Shown piece after piece: positions 10,801 to 18,002 of a DNA stretch of 64,000 nucleotides. This stretch comes from Candidatus Wallbacteria bacterium. GTDB lineage: Bacteria > Muiribacteriota > UBA6191 > JACPRK01. Position 1 is the first letter of the stretch. Every line of letters starts with the position of its first letter. The stretch is taken from contig JACQZN010000012.1 of assembly GCA_016213845.1 (NCBI GenBank), positions 62,001 through 126,000 on the forward strand, read 5' to 3'. Below the pieces are notes generated by a model. It had not been told where the DNA came from. It searched no databases and saw only the letters and a list, made by a program, of their open reading frames with translations. The position numbers and the translations under genes are program-made.

Positions 10801-13795
10801 CAGGGGGTTCTTCACCTCACTGCGGAGCAAAGGGAACTTCCTCACCGACAGGGAGCGAGAGCTGGAGCTCACTTTGCGGCGCGGCGGCGAAAACGTCCTC
10901 GAGGCGTCGACCACGCTCGGGGGGCGAACCTCCACGCATCGGGTCGCCGTTGACGTGCCCGCCATCGGTGACCTGCCCGCGCCCGAGATCCGGATCGATC
11001 TGCCCACGGGCGGGCCTCGGTTCGTCGAGTTCGACGGGAGCCGCAGCAGGGACGGCGCCGGCCAGGCCGTGGTGAGCTACAGCTGGTCCATCGAGCGCGG
11101 CGCATTGATTGGTGCGCATGTCGCTTTGCCCGCAAGAGCCACGACCTTCGCCACTCTGACAGGCGTCGGCGAGTACCTGATCCGCCTGACGACCGTGGAC
11201 GCCCGGGGGAACGAAGCCACGGCGAGCGTCACGGCGACGGTGTTCGACGTGCCTCCCAGTGCGTTTGTGACGACCTTCCGCCAGCTCCTTTCCGACCAAA
11301 CACCTCTGTTCGGGGATCGCCGCGGCTTCCTGTTTCAGCCTGCGGGAGTCGCTTCGGTCCACCCGGAGGCTGTCACGTCTGTCGGGCTGAGCGCTCGAAA
11401 CTCCTCCGATCCCAACGGTGACCCGATCACGTACAGGTGGCGGATCATCGGCGCCCCGGACCGGAGCGCGGCTGACGCTGCCTCCACGACGGCCGTCTCG
11501 CTAACCACGGCCACCGAGCCGGAGACGAGGTTGAACTTCTCCCAGGCTGTTCGCCAGGTGAAAGGGATGGTGGTGCCCGTTTGCCTGGGAGAGACGAAGG
11601 TCCTGCTGTCGATCTCGGATGGAGTGAACGAGACGACTCGCGCCTTCTCGATTTTCATGACCGACCCGCTGAACGGCATCCCCACCGCAGATCCTGGCCC
11701 GGAGCAGAGCATCACCATCCTCCGCGACCAGAACGATAGGCTGCTGCCGTCTGTCCGAGACTTGGTCTTGCCACCGTCCTCGCCGCTCAGCACCTCTCTT
11801 CGCCTGGACGGTCGGAACAGCTCCGACAGGAGCGGGCGGCCGCTCACCTACGAGTGGGGCGTCTTCGCGCGGGTTCCCGGAAGGACCGTGATCAACATCT
11901 TCGCGGAAGGGGCTTTCCACTCGGAGTACACGTACCCGGATCAGGAGGTCGCGGTGATACGGCCTGGCGTCCTGCAGGGTGCCACGCCGTCCTTCCCGTT
12001 GAGTCTCCTGGTAGGAGGTCACAACTACGAAGTGGATCTCAGGGTCCGAAACGACCTGGGGCTGGTCTCGCCGACGAGAACAGTCAAGATTGCCACGAGA
12101 TCCAAGCGCGTCGACGTCCCCGATCCGCCGCCGCCGCCGAAGGCTCGCCTGGAGGCGCAGGACCTCACCAACGGGCGGAGGACCTTTCCGGCCATGCGCA
12201 CTCTGGAGACTCGTGTGGGGCGCAAGATTCTCCTGGACGGCAGTCTGGCCGTCGGGACCTTCCGCGATTGGGCGCAGACCGCGGGTCAGCGGGTGGAGTT
12301 GCAACCGACCGATCCGCAACTCGCGAACAACTCCCCGAAGATGACCTTCACGCCGCAAAAGGTCGATGGCTTGCGATTCCGCCTGGCCGCACGAAATGCC
12401 GATGGCGCGGTCGATTCGGCCCAGATTGCTGTGAACGTCCGCGACTCCGCCCCCCCGGGCCTGTCCGTAGCCGCCCGCGCCTCGGGGACCACCGATGTGG
12501 GGCTGGACCTGATCGATGATCTCCCGACGGGCCCGTCGAGATCGCTGCGGGTCAACCTGCCCACGACTGTGACCCTGACGGCGACTGTCACCCCCGATGC
12601 CGCCCATGTGGGCCATCCGTACCGTGTCGAATGGGAGCAGCTCGACGGGCCGTCCGCCACTCTGTCCAGGCAGGCGGACCCCGTGGTCACCGGCGGGGCC
12701 ACCTTGACCTCCGTGACTCAGTTTTCGCCGACGACTTCTCGCGTGTACGTCTTTTCGGCCTCGGCCACCCGGCTCGACACGGCCACTCTGGAGCCTGCGG
12801 AGCCGCCGGTCAACCGCGCGATACGCGTGGCCGTCTCCGCTGCTGGAGTGGCATTGCCACAGCCTCGGCCCAGCATCTCGCCGACGTCGATCCGTCCAGG
12901 TTCCGACGAGTTCAGGAATGGGTCCATCACTCTGAACGGCAGTGCGTCGATTTTCGCTGCCGATCGCCCCGATCTGACTTACGCGTACCGATGGAGTTAC
13001 ATCGGCGACGCGGACATCGAGATCGAGAACCCGTACGCGCTCGTGACCACGGCGAAGCTCCGAGAGGAGAAACCCGGGACCAGCACTGCCGTGGCCCCGC
13101 CCCCGTCGAAGCTCCGAGAGCAGATTTTCGGGACCAGCTCCGCCGGCAAGTCGGAGCGCGGCGCCCAGTACGACAACCAGGATTGCACGTCGGGCTCTGG
13201 AAGCGGCAGCGGATTGACCAAGACGGGATACTTCCAGCTCACTATCGACGTCGCCCCCCCCGGGGATCTCAGTGAGCCCGGCAACGCCAGCTTCAAGATC
13301 GAGGGGATCGACCCCGCCGCGATCCCCGTGGACGCGACCGGAGTGCGGATCTTCTTGAACGGTCTGCCCATCTCCGAATCGACGACCGCCGGCCTCCTGA
13401 CCCAGTTCGCTCAAGTGGCCATCCCTGCTGACGCCACCAACGGCAGTACGCTGACGGTGCAGGCGGTCGACTTCGAGGGCGCCCCGTTGGAGCCGCAGCT
13501 GGTGTTGCGCACGAATGTGCTGGAGTTCAGCGATTCGGCTCCCAGCCCGCTCGTCTCCTCGGGTAACGGGCCGCTACTCGTCAGCTCGTCGGCTCGTGGG
13601 CGCATCTCCTCCGCAACGGTCTCCCAGGACCTGGCCACCCTCCTGGGCGCGCAGGCCCTTTCCAGCTCGGGCGGCCGCGGTGGCTGTGCGCTGGGGAAGA
13701 GCACGGACCCCGGCCTCGTGTCGGGGCTGCTGCTCTCTTTGGCCCCGGTCCTCTACCTGCTAGCATTGCGATTCAGGCTGGGCCGGCGCGCCTGA
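4853..13795 (+). CDS. Giant secreted surface protein, 15 Ig-like repeats plus PKD-like region, C-terminal sorting tail
   Basis: About 2,980 aa. A sec signal peptide (hydrophobic core VLALLLASTWPAFA, likely cleaved before GGDHAS) leads into a PPC-like beta domain (~40-155). Residues ~157-1468 are 15 tandem repeats of ~87 aa containing VSGTAEA, VKVYTSS, YGPLSIGDN and FVTATDAAGNE, typical of bacterial Ig-like adhesin repeats. A CARDB-like domain and several PKD-like modules follow (for example LDASASPDPDEDPLTYRWRL and LRLDGRNSSDRSGRPLTYEW). The end is tripartite: Ser/Gly stretch, GGRGGCALG, hydrophobic helix (LLLSLAPVLYLLAL), basic RFRLGRR. This resembles the Cys-containing C-terminal sorting signals (MYXO-, JDVT-, SYNERG-CTERM classes). 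Its last ~800 residues are homologous to those of the giant at 21453-30158. Probable role: cell-surface adhesion or display; ligand unknown. Confidence 0.85.
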   Translation: MSFNAGSSVHLAQAALARTGLVLALLLASTWPAFAGGDHASTQGDIQSPRDSITLDGSALAGTLESSSDVDFLRFAGSASSTGYQLHFATGSTGMTGVLVNALGNEDPLTRFTPSPTFSGSSILMTGGAGNFDIKISGTVSGSYSILVISFNPAISPPSVTVTKNPPGTDDTISGTATANATIRVYSDFGRTTQLASGTAGSNGAFGPISIGDNANSQVFVTETNSGKQGPNAVANNDIVTPAPPSVTVTSNNAGTADTASGTSEASASIRVYTSSDKTSLIVNGSADSSGNWGPLSIGDNTNAVIFVTASDAAGNESSGITATNSIPTPSAPTVTVTQNFPGMADTVSGTADANATIRVYTSSTKATLIVQGTANFLGAYGPLSIGDNTNDAVFVTATAGIEGPGTAGVNDIVAPLTPTASVTANAPGTADTVSGTAEPNINVGVFSSASGGNSNFIVSGTVDGSGNYGPLSIGDNAHPIVFVFAFDAANNSSPPVSAANISGSPPPAPTATVAQNAPGTADTVSGTAEISSTIKVYTAADKATLIVQGTATSLGAYGPLAIGDNSNSSIFVTATNSVGEGDGTTATNDTVAPLTPTVSVTQNTPGTADTADGTAEANATVKLYPSAAKGSVIVQGSATAGGAYGPLSIGDNTNGTVFATATDAAGNEGPGASAANDIVPPSAPGVTVTQNSGGTADTVSGTAEAGSTVKVYTSSAKSSLIAQGSATGGGTYGPLSIGDNTNATLFVTATDAAGNESSGTSASNDISVPSAPTVSVAQNTPGTADTVSGTAQANATVKVYTSSSKTSVIVQGTATSGGAYGPLSIGDNTNATVFVTVTDARGEGPGSPATNDITAPAAPSATIAQNSPGTADSVSGASEAGASISVFTSSSKSTLIVQGTAANDGSYGPLSIGDNANATVFVTATDAAGNGSGGTSRTNDITAPLTPTVSVTQKNPGTNDTVGGTAEAAATVKVYASSAKTNLIVQGTATGAGAYGPLSIGDNANGTAFVTATDAAGNEGPGANAANDIVPPEAPAVTVTQRAPGIQDTVSGTAEAGAGIKVYTSAARTNLIVSGTVNSSGAWGPLSIGDNTNLFVFVTASDTAGNESTGISATNPPVAPVVRVKQSAPGAADTVSGSVAGGAGLTIRVYSNPSKTTLIVSGTALSDGSWGPFSIGDNANGTVFVTAASGSVEGPGTAATNDIIAPEPSAITLTQSPPGTADSIRGTAEAGATVRFFTSSNQASPFATRAVSSAGDWGPLAIGDNTNATVVVVVRDAALNESSGVTVTNDILVPAAPTLSVTQSPPTTDDLVSGTGEPGATLRLFTDSQRTTLLTTAEIGSAGNWGPVSLGNNQRSLIFATVRDAALNESGAVSATNDIVAPDAPILNVTSRALGTDDELSGSAERGALIRIFSSATRLGSIGTVTADAQDGLFGLSIGDNVNPTVFVTATDAAGNESQGSTAANVFPGAQLEYLAVQLGQATVVTGQAGVEVRATIRNIGGTAALLTASGLEFRTASDNTNVSSDYTVTAAPGPLPRLSAGASTVLTYFVAVSPAATLGRVFVVATASGTDEILGGAVAARSDGSTSSWTVELRMALLLSRLEAKRRLMFRGSTRFVEFTLGAEPSTIRSERLKQVSATLRFPGDQFVVTKLRSGNRNFFVGLGEYEFRVEVGPNAPLGVVTGTIEVSGIDSNSNLPIPVVGGSTRTFEYTVLEPDLVADAGDNQVIPTRRSYVLDASRTRASRANPSPTYTWRYKGQVISRSPRVGIDPFLRNFAAVSALRGPSGGVVREATITEVVYGTKTYDLEVTDGELSSRSSVQVEVRNNAPTAIARGPATFGPSALLDASASPDPDEDPLTYRWRLVSPVLSAPTTATFLPRPDLPETRLRTNVEGPVRVSLVVSDGTTESAPAFLDLVSEPTNPRALWFLSPRDGEVVTKDERLGTPGLQRVVKLLGADPALLVETNRTYPEVVVKVNGSEQYRGFFTSLRSKGNFLTDRERELELTLRRGGENVLEASTTLGGRTSTHRVAVDVPAIGDLPAPEIRIDLPTGGPRFVEFDGSRSRDGAGQAVVSYSWSIERGALIGAHVALPARATTFATLTGVGEYLIRLTTVDARGNEATASVTATVFDVPPSAFVTTFRQLLSDQTPLFGDRRGFLFQPAGVASVHPEAVTSVGLSARNSSDPNGDPITYRWRIIGAPDRSAADAASTTAVSLTTATEPETRLNFSQAVRQVKGMVVPVCLGETKVLLSISDGVNETTRAFSIFMTDPLNGIPTADPGPEQSITILRDQNDRLLPSVRDLVLPPSSPLSTSLRLDGRNSSDRSGRPLTYEWGVFARVPGRTVINIFAEGAFHSEYTYPDQEVAVIRPGVLQGATPSFPLSLLVGGHNYEVDLRVRNDLGLVSPTRTVKIATRSKRVDVPDPPPPPKARLEAQDLTNGRRTFPAMRTLETRVGRKILLDGSLAVGTFRDWAQTAGQRVELQPTDPQLANNSPKMTFTPQKVDGLRFRLAARNADGAVDSAQIAVNVRDSAPPGLSVAARASGTTDVGLDLIDDLPTGPSRSLRVNLPTTVTLTATVTPDAAHVGHPYRVEWEQLDGPSATLSRQADPVVTGGATLTSVTQFSPTTSRVYVFSASATRLDTATLEPAEPPVNRAIRVAVSAAGVALPQPRPSISPTSIRPGSDEFRNGSITLNGSASIFAADRPDLTYAYRWSYIGDADIEIENPYALVTTAKLREEKPGTSTAVAPPPSKLREQIFGTSSAGKSERGAQYDNQDCTSGSGSGSGLTKTGYFQLTIDVAPPGDLSEPGNASFKIEGIDPAAIPVDATGVRIFLNGLPISESTTAGLLTQFAQVAIPADATNGSTLTVQAVDFEGAPLEPQLVLRTNVLEFSDSAPSPLVSSGNGPLLVSSSARGRISSATVSQDLATLLGAQALSSSGGRGGCALGKSTDPGLVSGLLLSLAPVLYLLALRFRLGRRA
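5323..9255 (+). repeat. 15 tandem ~261-bp coding repeats
   Basis: Each unit encodes ~86-90 aa ending in a variant of ATNDIVAP. Units 5-11 are the most alike (GTADTVSGTAEA, GAYGPLSIGDN), while units 12-15 are more diverged, suggesting expansion or homogenisation in the middle of the array. The codon periodicity produces a long antisense open frame (4751-7813) that is not a gene. Confidence 0.85.
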
Positions 13796-13849
13796 ACCTG
13801 GCTGCTGTCGGATCGCCAGTCGAACCGGGCCGAGCATCTGGTTCTTCGG

Positions 13850-14668
13850 ATGAGGCCGATACTCTTCTACCTCGGGGATTACCCCATCTTCGCCTACCGC
13901 GCGCTGCTGGCGGTGGCCATCCTGGCTGGCCATCGTGTCTTCAGCGCCCACGCAAGCCGCCGACAGCTCGATCCCCGTCGAGCGCTGGAGCTGCAAATCC
14001 TGCTGGTGCTGGCGGGGCTGTTCGGCAGCCGGCTCATCGAGGTGGCGCTCTTCTGGGACTTCTACGGCCACAACCCCGATCAGATTCTTCGCTTCTGGAG
14101 CTCGGGGCTGACCTTTTACGGCGGGCTCCTCCTGGCGTTCCCGATCTGTGCCGCCTTCACGCGGGCCGTGGGATGGTCTTTGCTGGAGGTCCTCGACATG
14201 CTGGCGCCGGCGGTGGCCGTGGGGCTTGCCATCGGCCGGCTGGGCTGCCTGCTCGCCGGCTGTTGCTACGGCGTGGCCAGCGAGCTGCCCTGGGCGCTCG
14301 CGTTCCCGCGCGCCGGTGAGTCGATCCCCCGCCACCCCACGCAGGCCTACGAGATGCTGGCGTGCTTCGCCATTTTCCTCATCTTGCAGCGTTCGCTTGC
14401 CGGGGCCGGCCGGCCCGCGGGCTGGGTCATCGCGCTCTTCGCCTTTCTCTACGGCGGATTTCGGTTCACCGTCGAGTTCTGGCGCGAAGATCCCCGAGGC
14501 GGCCTCTTCTTCGGGCTCTTCTCCTTCTCCCAGCTCGTGAGCATCGGCATCGTCGGAGCCGCCGCCGTATGGCTTGTGGCGCGGCGGCGGACTGGTGGTA
14601 CCGCGCTGGCCGAGAGCCCCGCGGCCCCGGCCAACGCGATCGAACGGCCTACCCTCAGAGCACGCTGA
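13850..14668 (+). CDS. Prolipoprotein diacylglyceryl transferase (Lgt) family paralogue
   Basis: 272 aa, about seven hydrophobic segments, so an integral inner-membrane protein of the Lgt family. Family motifs in order: FYGG (89-92), GRLGCLLAGCCYG (129-141, aligned with Lgt GR-GNF-NGE), RHPTQAYE (161-168) and GGFRFTVEFWR (202-212). Canonical Lgt transfers diacylglycerol from phosphatidylglycerol to the lipobox Cys. Two positions differ from E. coli Lgt: the His of FHGG is Tyr, and the Asn of GR-GN is Cys. This matches the GCCYG-type paralogues common in high-G+C Gram-negatives, so it may not be the housekeeping enzyme. It begins 54 bp after the giant gene whose tail carries a conserved Cys; modification of that Cys is a testable guess. 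The 3' end overlaps the convergent gene by 14 bp. Confidence 0.8.
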   Translation: MRPILFYLGDYPIFAYRALLAVAILAGHRVFSAHASRRQLDPRRALELQILLVLAGLFGSRLIEVALFWDFYGHNPDQILRFWSSGLTFYGGLLLAFPICAAFTRAVGWSLLEVLDMLAPAVAVGLAIGRLGCLLAGCCYGVASELPWALAFPRAGESIPRHPTQAYEMLACFAIFLILQRSLAGAGRPAGWVIALFAFLYGGFRFTVEFWREDPRGGLFFGLFSFSQLVSIGIVGAAAVWLVARRRTGGTALAESPAAPANAIERPTLRAR

Positions 14669-15278
14669 AGCGCTGCAGGAGCTGGGCGAAGAAGACGCCG
14701 AAGAACTGGCCCTGGCGCTTGACGATGCCGACGCCGGGCGCCAGGAACATGTCGAAGTTGGCGAACTTGGTGCCGAGCACGGAGTCCTGGATCGTGATCC
14801 GCAGCTGCACGCAGCTCTTGAAGGTGCCGGCGGGGACGGTCACGTCCGTGAGCTTCTCGAACTTCGCCGTCCAGAGCATCTTGTTGCCCGTGGCCGGATT
14901 CGTGAAGTTGGGCGTGGTCGTCTGCACGTCGCCGACCTTGGCGCGGGGAGCGGCGAACTTGACGCCGGGCGCCCAGTCGATGGTGCCGTTCTTGTCATTG
15001 CGCTTGTGAAGTCTCAAGCCGGCCGCATCGTTCGACATGATGTCCCAGTCGGGGCTGCCGGTCTTGAGCGTCTTGAACGCTGCAGCGCCCGAAACGGCCA
15101 CCTGTTCGGAGACCTTGAGGTCGAACTCGGCGTTGCCGCCGGCGGTGTCGACGTAGTGCCAGGTGTTGTTCACCTTGAGCGGAAGATAGCTGGCCATGTC
15201 GACTTCTTGCGCCAGCGCGGGCGCGGCCATGAGCGAAGAAACGAGTGTGATGCCTGCGAGAATTCTGATGGTCTTCAT
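14655..15278 (-). CDS. Secreted protein of unknown function
   Basis: 207 aa with a sec signal peptide (MKTIRILAGITLVSS... ending APALAQ). The mature part is a predicted beta-rich domain with landmarks YLPLKVNNTWHYV near the start, VTVPAGTFKSCVQLRIT in the middle and FLAPGVGIVKRQ near the end. This pattern is common in secreted or lipoprotein-like hypothetical proteins of DUF3108-like type, in which a stable 'APGVG' strand closes the domain. The ATG at 15278 is chosen because GGAGGAG lies just upstream on this strand and a signal peptide begins there; the longer frame to 15509 has no such support. It is transcribed divergently from the ABC exporter (126-bp shared upstream region) and converges on the Lgt paralogue. 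No catalytic motif was recognised. Confidence 0.7.
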   Translation of the reverse strand: MKTIRILAGITLVSSLMAAPALAQEVDMASYLPLKVNNTWHYVDTAGGNAEFDLKVSEQVAVSGAAAFKTLKTGSPDWDIMSNDAAGLRLHKRNDKNGTIDWAPGVKFAAPRAKVGDVQTTTPNFTNPATGNKMLWTAKFEKLTDVTVPAGTFKSCVQLRITIQDSVLGTKFANFDMFLAPGVGIVKRQGQFFGVFFAQLLQRFSVL

Positions 15279-15404
15279 GATTCGGTGCTCCTCCCCTTCT
15301 CTTCTGGGGTCTTGGTTCGTGTTGTCGGGTAATTCTAAGGAGGATCGCCCGATCGTCAATCCCCTGATTCCAAGCTGCCGGGGGCGGGGTGCTATCCTGG
15401 CGGC

Positions 15405-16409
15405 GTGGCGGCCATTGTCCGCGTCGAGAATCTGCTCAAGACCTTCCGCATCGCCGAGCGGCGGCCGGGCCTCTGGGGAGCGGTGGCTGGTCTGGTCCAC
15501 CGCCGTCACCGCGAGGTGCGCGCCGTCGACGGCATCAGCTTCGAGCTGGGCCCGGGAGAGCTGGTCGGCTATATCGGACCCAACGGAGCCGGCAAGTCCA
15601 CGACCGTCAAGATCCTCTCCGGAATCCTGGTGCCCGACTCCGGCCTCTGCGAAGTGCTGGGGCGAGTCCCGTGGAAGCAGCGCGTCGAAACCGTCGCCCG
15701 CATCGGCGTCGTCTTCGGCCAGCGCACCCAGCTCTGGTGGGACCTTCCGGTGCGCGAGTCATTCGAGCTCCTCAGGGACATCTACCGGATCGAGCCCGGG
15801 GCCTACCGAGCCAAGTCCGATGAGCTGATCGCGATGCTGGGCCTGGAGCGACTGCTGGACGTGCCGGTGCGCCAGCTCAGCCTGGGCCAGCGCATGCGGT
15901 GCGACCTGGCTGCGGCGCTGCTGCACTCGCCCGAGCTGCTCTTCCTCGACGAGCCGACCATCGGCTTGGACGCCGTGTCCAAGCTGGCCGTGCGCGACTT
16001 CATCCGCCGGCTCAACCGCGAACGCGGCGCCTCCGTCATCCTCACGACTCACGACCTCGACGACATCGAGGCGCTCTGCACCCGCGTCCTCGTCATCGCC
16101 GACGGGCGCATCCTCTGCGACGGCCCCCTGTCCGATCTCCGCGCCCGCGCCGGCTCACGGCGCAGCCTGACCGTCGACCTCGTCGACCCCGCCGCCTCCG
16201 TCGACTGCCCCGAGGCCGAAATCGTTTCGCGTGACGGCCAGCGGGTGCAGCTTAGCTTCGACCCGACGCGTGTGAAGACCGCTGACCTGATCGGCCGCTT
16301 CGTCGCGCGGCACCCCGTGCGAGATCTCTTCGTCGAGAACCCGCCGATCGAGGAGCTCGTCGCCGAGCTCTACCAGGACGCCCGACGCGACCCGCCCGAC
16401 CTTCCGTGA
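15405..16409 (+). CDS. ABC-2 type exporter ATP-binding protein
   Basis: 334 aa. Walker A GPNGAGKST (58-66), a Q-loop region (VVFGQRTQLWW), the signature LSLGQRM, Walker B LLFLDEPT and the switch His in TTHDLDD are all present, so the ATPase should be active. A C-terminal extension of ~90 residues after the nucleotide-binding domain is typical of the drug/lipid exporter class partnered with DUF990-type permeases. It is the first gene of a three-gene operon: its stop overlaps the next start (GTGA, 16406-16409), and a second permease follows. It couples ATP hydrolysis to export of an unknown substrate across the inner membrane. The GTG start at 15405 has only a weak purine-rich site upstream. 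Confidence 0.9.
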   Translation: MAAIVRVENLLKTFRIAERRPGLWGAVAGLVHRRHREVRAVDGISFELGPGELVGYIGPNGAGKSTTVKILSGILVPDSGLCEVLGRVPWKQRVETVARIGVVFGQRTQLWWDLPVRESFELLRDIYRIEPGAYRAKSDELIAMLGLERLLDVPVRQLSLGQRMRCDLAAALLHSPELLFLDEPTIGLDAVSKLAVRDFIRRLNRERGASVILTTHDLDDIEALCTRVLVIADGRILCDGPLSDLRARAGSRRSLTVDLVDPAASVDCPEAEIVSRDGQRVQLSFDPTRVKTADLIGRFVARHPVRDLFVENPPIEELVAELYQDARRDPPDLP

Positions 16410-17197
16410 GGCCCTACCTCTGCATCCTCGGCGCGCGGTTCCGCGTCCAGCTCCAGTACCGCGCCGCGGCGCTCGCCGGGACCTTGACGCAGCTCTTCTG
16501 GGGGCTCATCCGCGTCATGATCTTCGACGGCTTCTACCGCTCCTCGACGGCCGTCCACCCGATCTCGCTGGCGCAGGTCGTGAGCTACGTCTGGCTCTCC
16601 CAGGCCGCCTTCGGCATGCTGCCCGACCGCGTGGAGCCCGAGCTCCGCGACATGATCCGCACGGGCAACGTGACGAGCGAGCTCCTGCGGCCGATCGACC
16701 TCTACTGGAGCTGGTTCTGCCGCTGCCTGGCGATGACCCTGATTCCGACCCTGATGCGCTCCGGCCCGCTCCTGGCCGTCGCCTTCGCCTTTCTCGAGCT
16801 ACAGACCCCGCCCGGCGCCGCGAGCGTGCTGGCCGCGGCGGCTGCCTTCGCGGGCGGCATGCTGGTCTCGAGCGCCATCACGGCGCTGCTCTCGATCGGA
16901 CTCTTCTGGACCGTGAGCGGCGACGGACTCACGCGCCTCTCCGTCGCGGCCGCCTACCTTTTCAGCGGAATGGTTCTCCCGATCCCGCTCCTGCCGGAGG
17001 CGCTGCAGAAGGCCGCAGCGCTACTGCCGTACCGCTACGTCCTGGACGTGCCAATGCGTCTTTACCTGGGCCACATCCCGGCGTCGGAGGCGCCGATGCA
17101 CCTGGCGGCTCAGCTCGCGTGGCTGCTGGTCCTGGTTGCCGCGGGCCGCAGCGTGCTCTCTCGGGGACTGGGACGCCTGGTCGTCCAGGGAGGATGA
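16406..17197 (+). CDS. ABC-2 family transporter permease (DUF990-like), subunit 1
   Basis: 263 aa with six likely membrane segments (for example AALAGTLTQLFWGLIRVMI, GPLLAVAFAFLEL, GGMLVSSAITALLSIGLFW, LAAQLAWLLVLVAAG). Landmarks such as SSTAVHPISLAQVVSYVW and the EPELRDMIRTGNVTSELLRP stretch are characteristic of the ABC-2 permease family PF06182 (DUF990), known from viologen/bacteriocin-type exporters with two unequal permeases. The start GTG overlaps the ATPase stop by 4 bp (translational coupling), and the next permease starts 1 bp after its stop. It forms one half of the transmembrane pore. Substrate unknown. Confidence 0.85.
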   Translation: MRPYLCILGARFRVQLQYRAAALAGTLTQLFWGLIRVMIFDGFYRSSTAVHPISLAQVVSYVWLSQAAFGMLPDRVEPELRDMIRTGNVTSELLRPIDLYWSWFCRCLAMTLIPTLMRSGPLLAVAFAFLELQTPPGAASVLAAAAAFAGGMLVSSAITALLSIGLFWTVSGDGLTRLSVAAAYLFSGMVLPIPLLPEALQKAAALLPYRYVLDVPMRLYLGHIPASEAPMHLAAQLAWLLVLVAAGRSVLSRGLGRLVVQGG

Positions 17198-17198
17198 G

Positions 17199-18002
17199 AT
17201 GCGCGACGCGCTCACGCTCTACCTCAGATACGCCGCCATCTCGATCCGATCTCAGCTGGAGTACCGGGCCTCCTGCGCGATGTTCGCGGCGGCCAGCTTC
17301 GTCATCAGCGCCATCGACTTTTGCGCTCTCTGGGCACTCTTCCGGCGCTTCGGGTCCTTGCAGGGCTGGAAGCTCCAGGAGGTCGCGCTTCTCTATGGAA
17401 TGGTCAACGTCAGCTTCGCCCTGGCGGAAGGCTTCGCACGCGGTTTCGACAGCTTCGAGACGATGGTGAGGAACGGCGGCTTCGACCGTCTGCTGGTGCG
17501 GCCTCGCAGCACGGCGTTGCAGGTCGCGGGTCAGGAGCTGCAGCTGATGCGGGTCGGCCGGCTGGCGCAGGGGGCCTTGGTGCTCTTCTGGGCCGCAGGA
17601 GAGCTGGACGTGCACTGGAGCGTCGCCAGGCTGGCGCTCGCGGCCGCGGCCGTCGTGAGCGGCGCCTGCCTGTTCGCGGGACTCTTCGTGCTACAGGCGA
17701 CACTGGCTTTCTGGACCACCAGCACGCTCGAGATCGTCAACACGGTCACCTACGGCGGCGTCGAGACGGCCCAGTATCCGCTCGACGTCTACCGGCCCTG
17801 GTTCCGCGCCTTTTTTACGTTCGTCGTGCCGCTGGCCTGCGTCAACTACATGCCGGCGCACGCGTTGCTAGGACGCGGTGGTGTCTTCGGCGCACCGGCC
17901 TGGCTCAACTGGGTCGCCCCGGCCATGGGGCCGGCATTTCTGGCTGCGGCACTCGGGGTCTGGCAGATGGGCGTGCGCCGCTACTGCTCGACAGGGAGCT
18001 AG
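17199..18002 (+). CDS. ABC-2 family transporter permease (DUF990-like), subunit 2
   Basis: 267 aa. The membrane protein shows the same family landmarks as the preceding permease: LEYRASCAMFAAASFVISAIDF, then EGFARGFDSFETMVRNGGFDRLLVRP (the conserved cytosolic loop), and four or more further hydrophobic segments. ATG 17199 is chosen because GGGAGG lies 5 nt upstream and because an earlier start would overlap the previous gene by 62 bp. It forms the second half of the exporter channel. The gene is last in the operon and abuts the convergent gene at 18003 with no gap. Confidence 0.85.
   Translation: MRDALTLYLRYAAISIRSQLEYRASCAMFAAASFVISAIDFCALWALFRRFGSLQGWKLQEVALLYGMVNVSFALAEGFARGFDSFETMVRNGGFDRLLVRPRSTALQVAGQELQLMRVGRLAQGALVLFWAAGELDVHWSVARLALAAAAVVSGACLFAGLFVLQATLAFWTTSTLEIVNTVTYGGVETAQYPLDVYRPWFRAFFTFVVPLACVNYMPAHALLGRGGVFGAPAWLNWVAPAMGPAFLAAALGVWQMGVRRYCSTGS

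Noticed and set aside
11501-13414. Antisense frame of 637 codons
   Set aside because: Shadow of the PKD-like region of the first giant protein; no motif or start signal.
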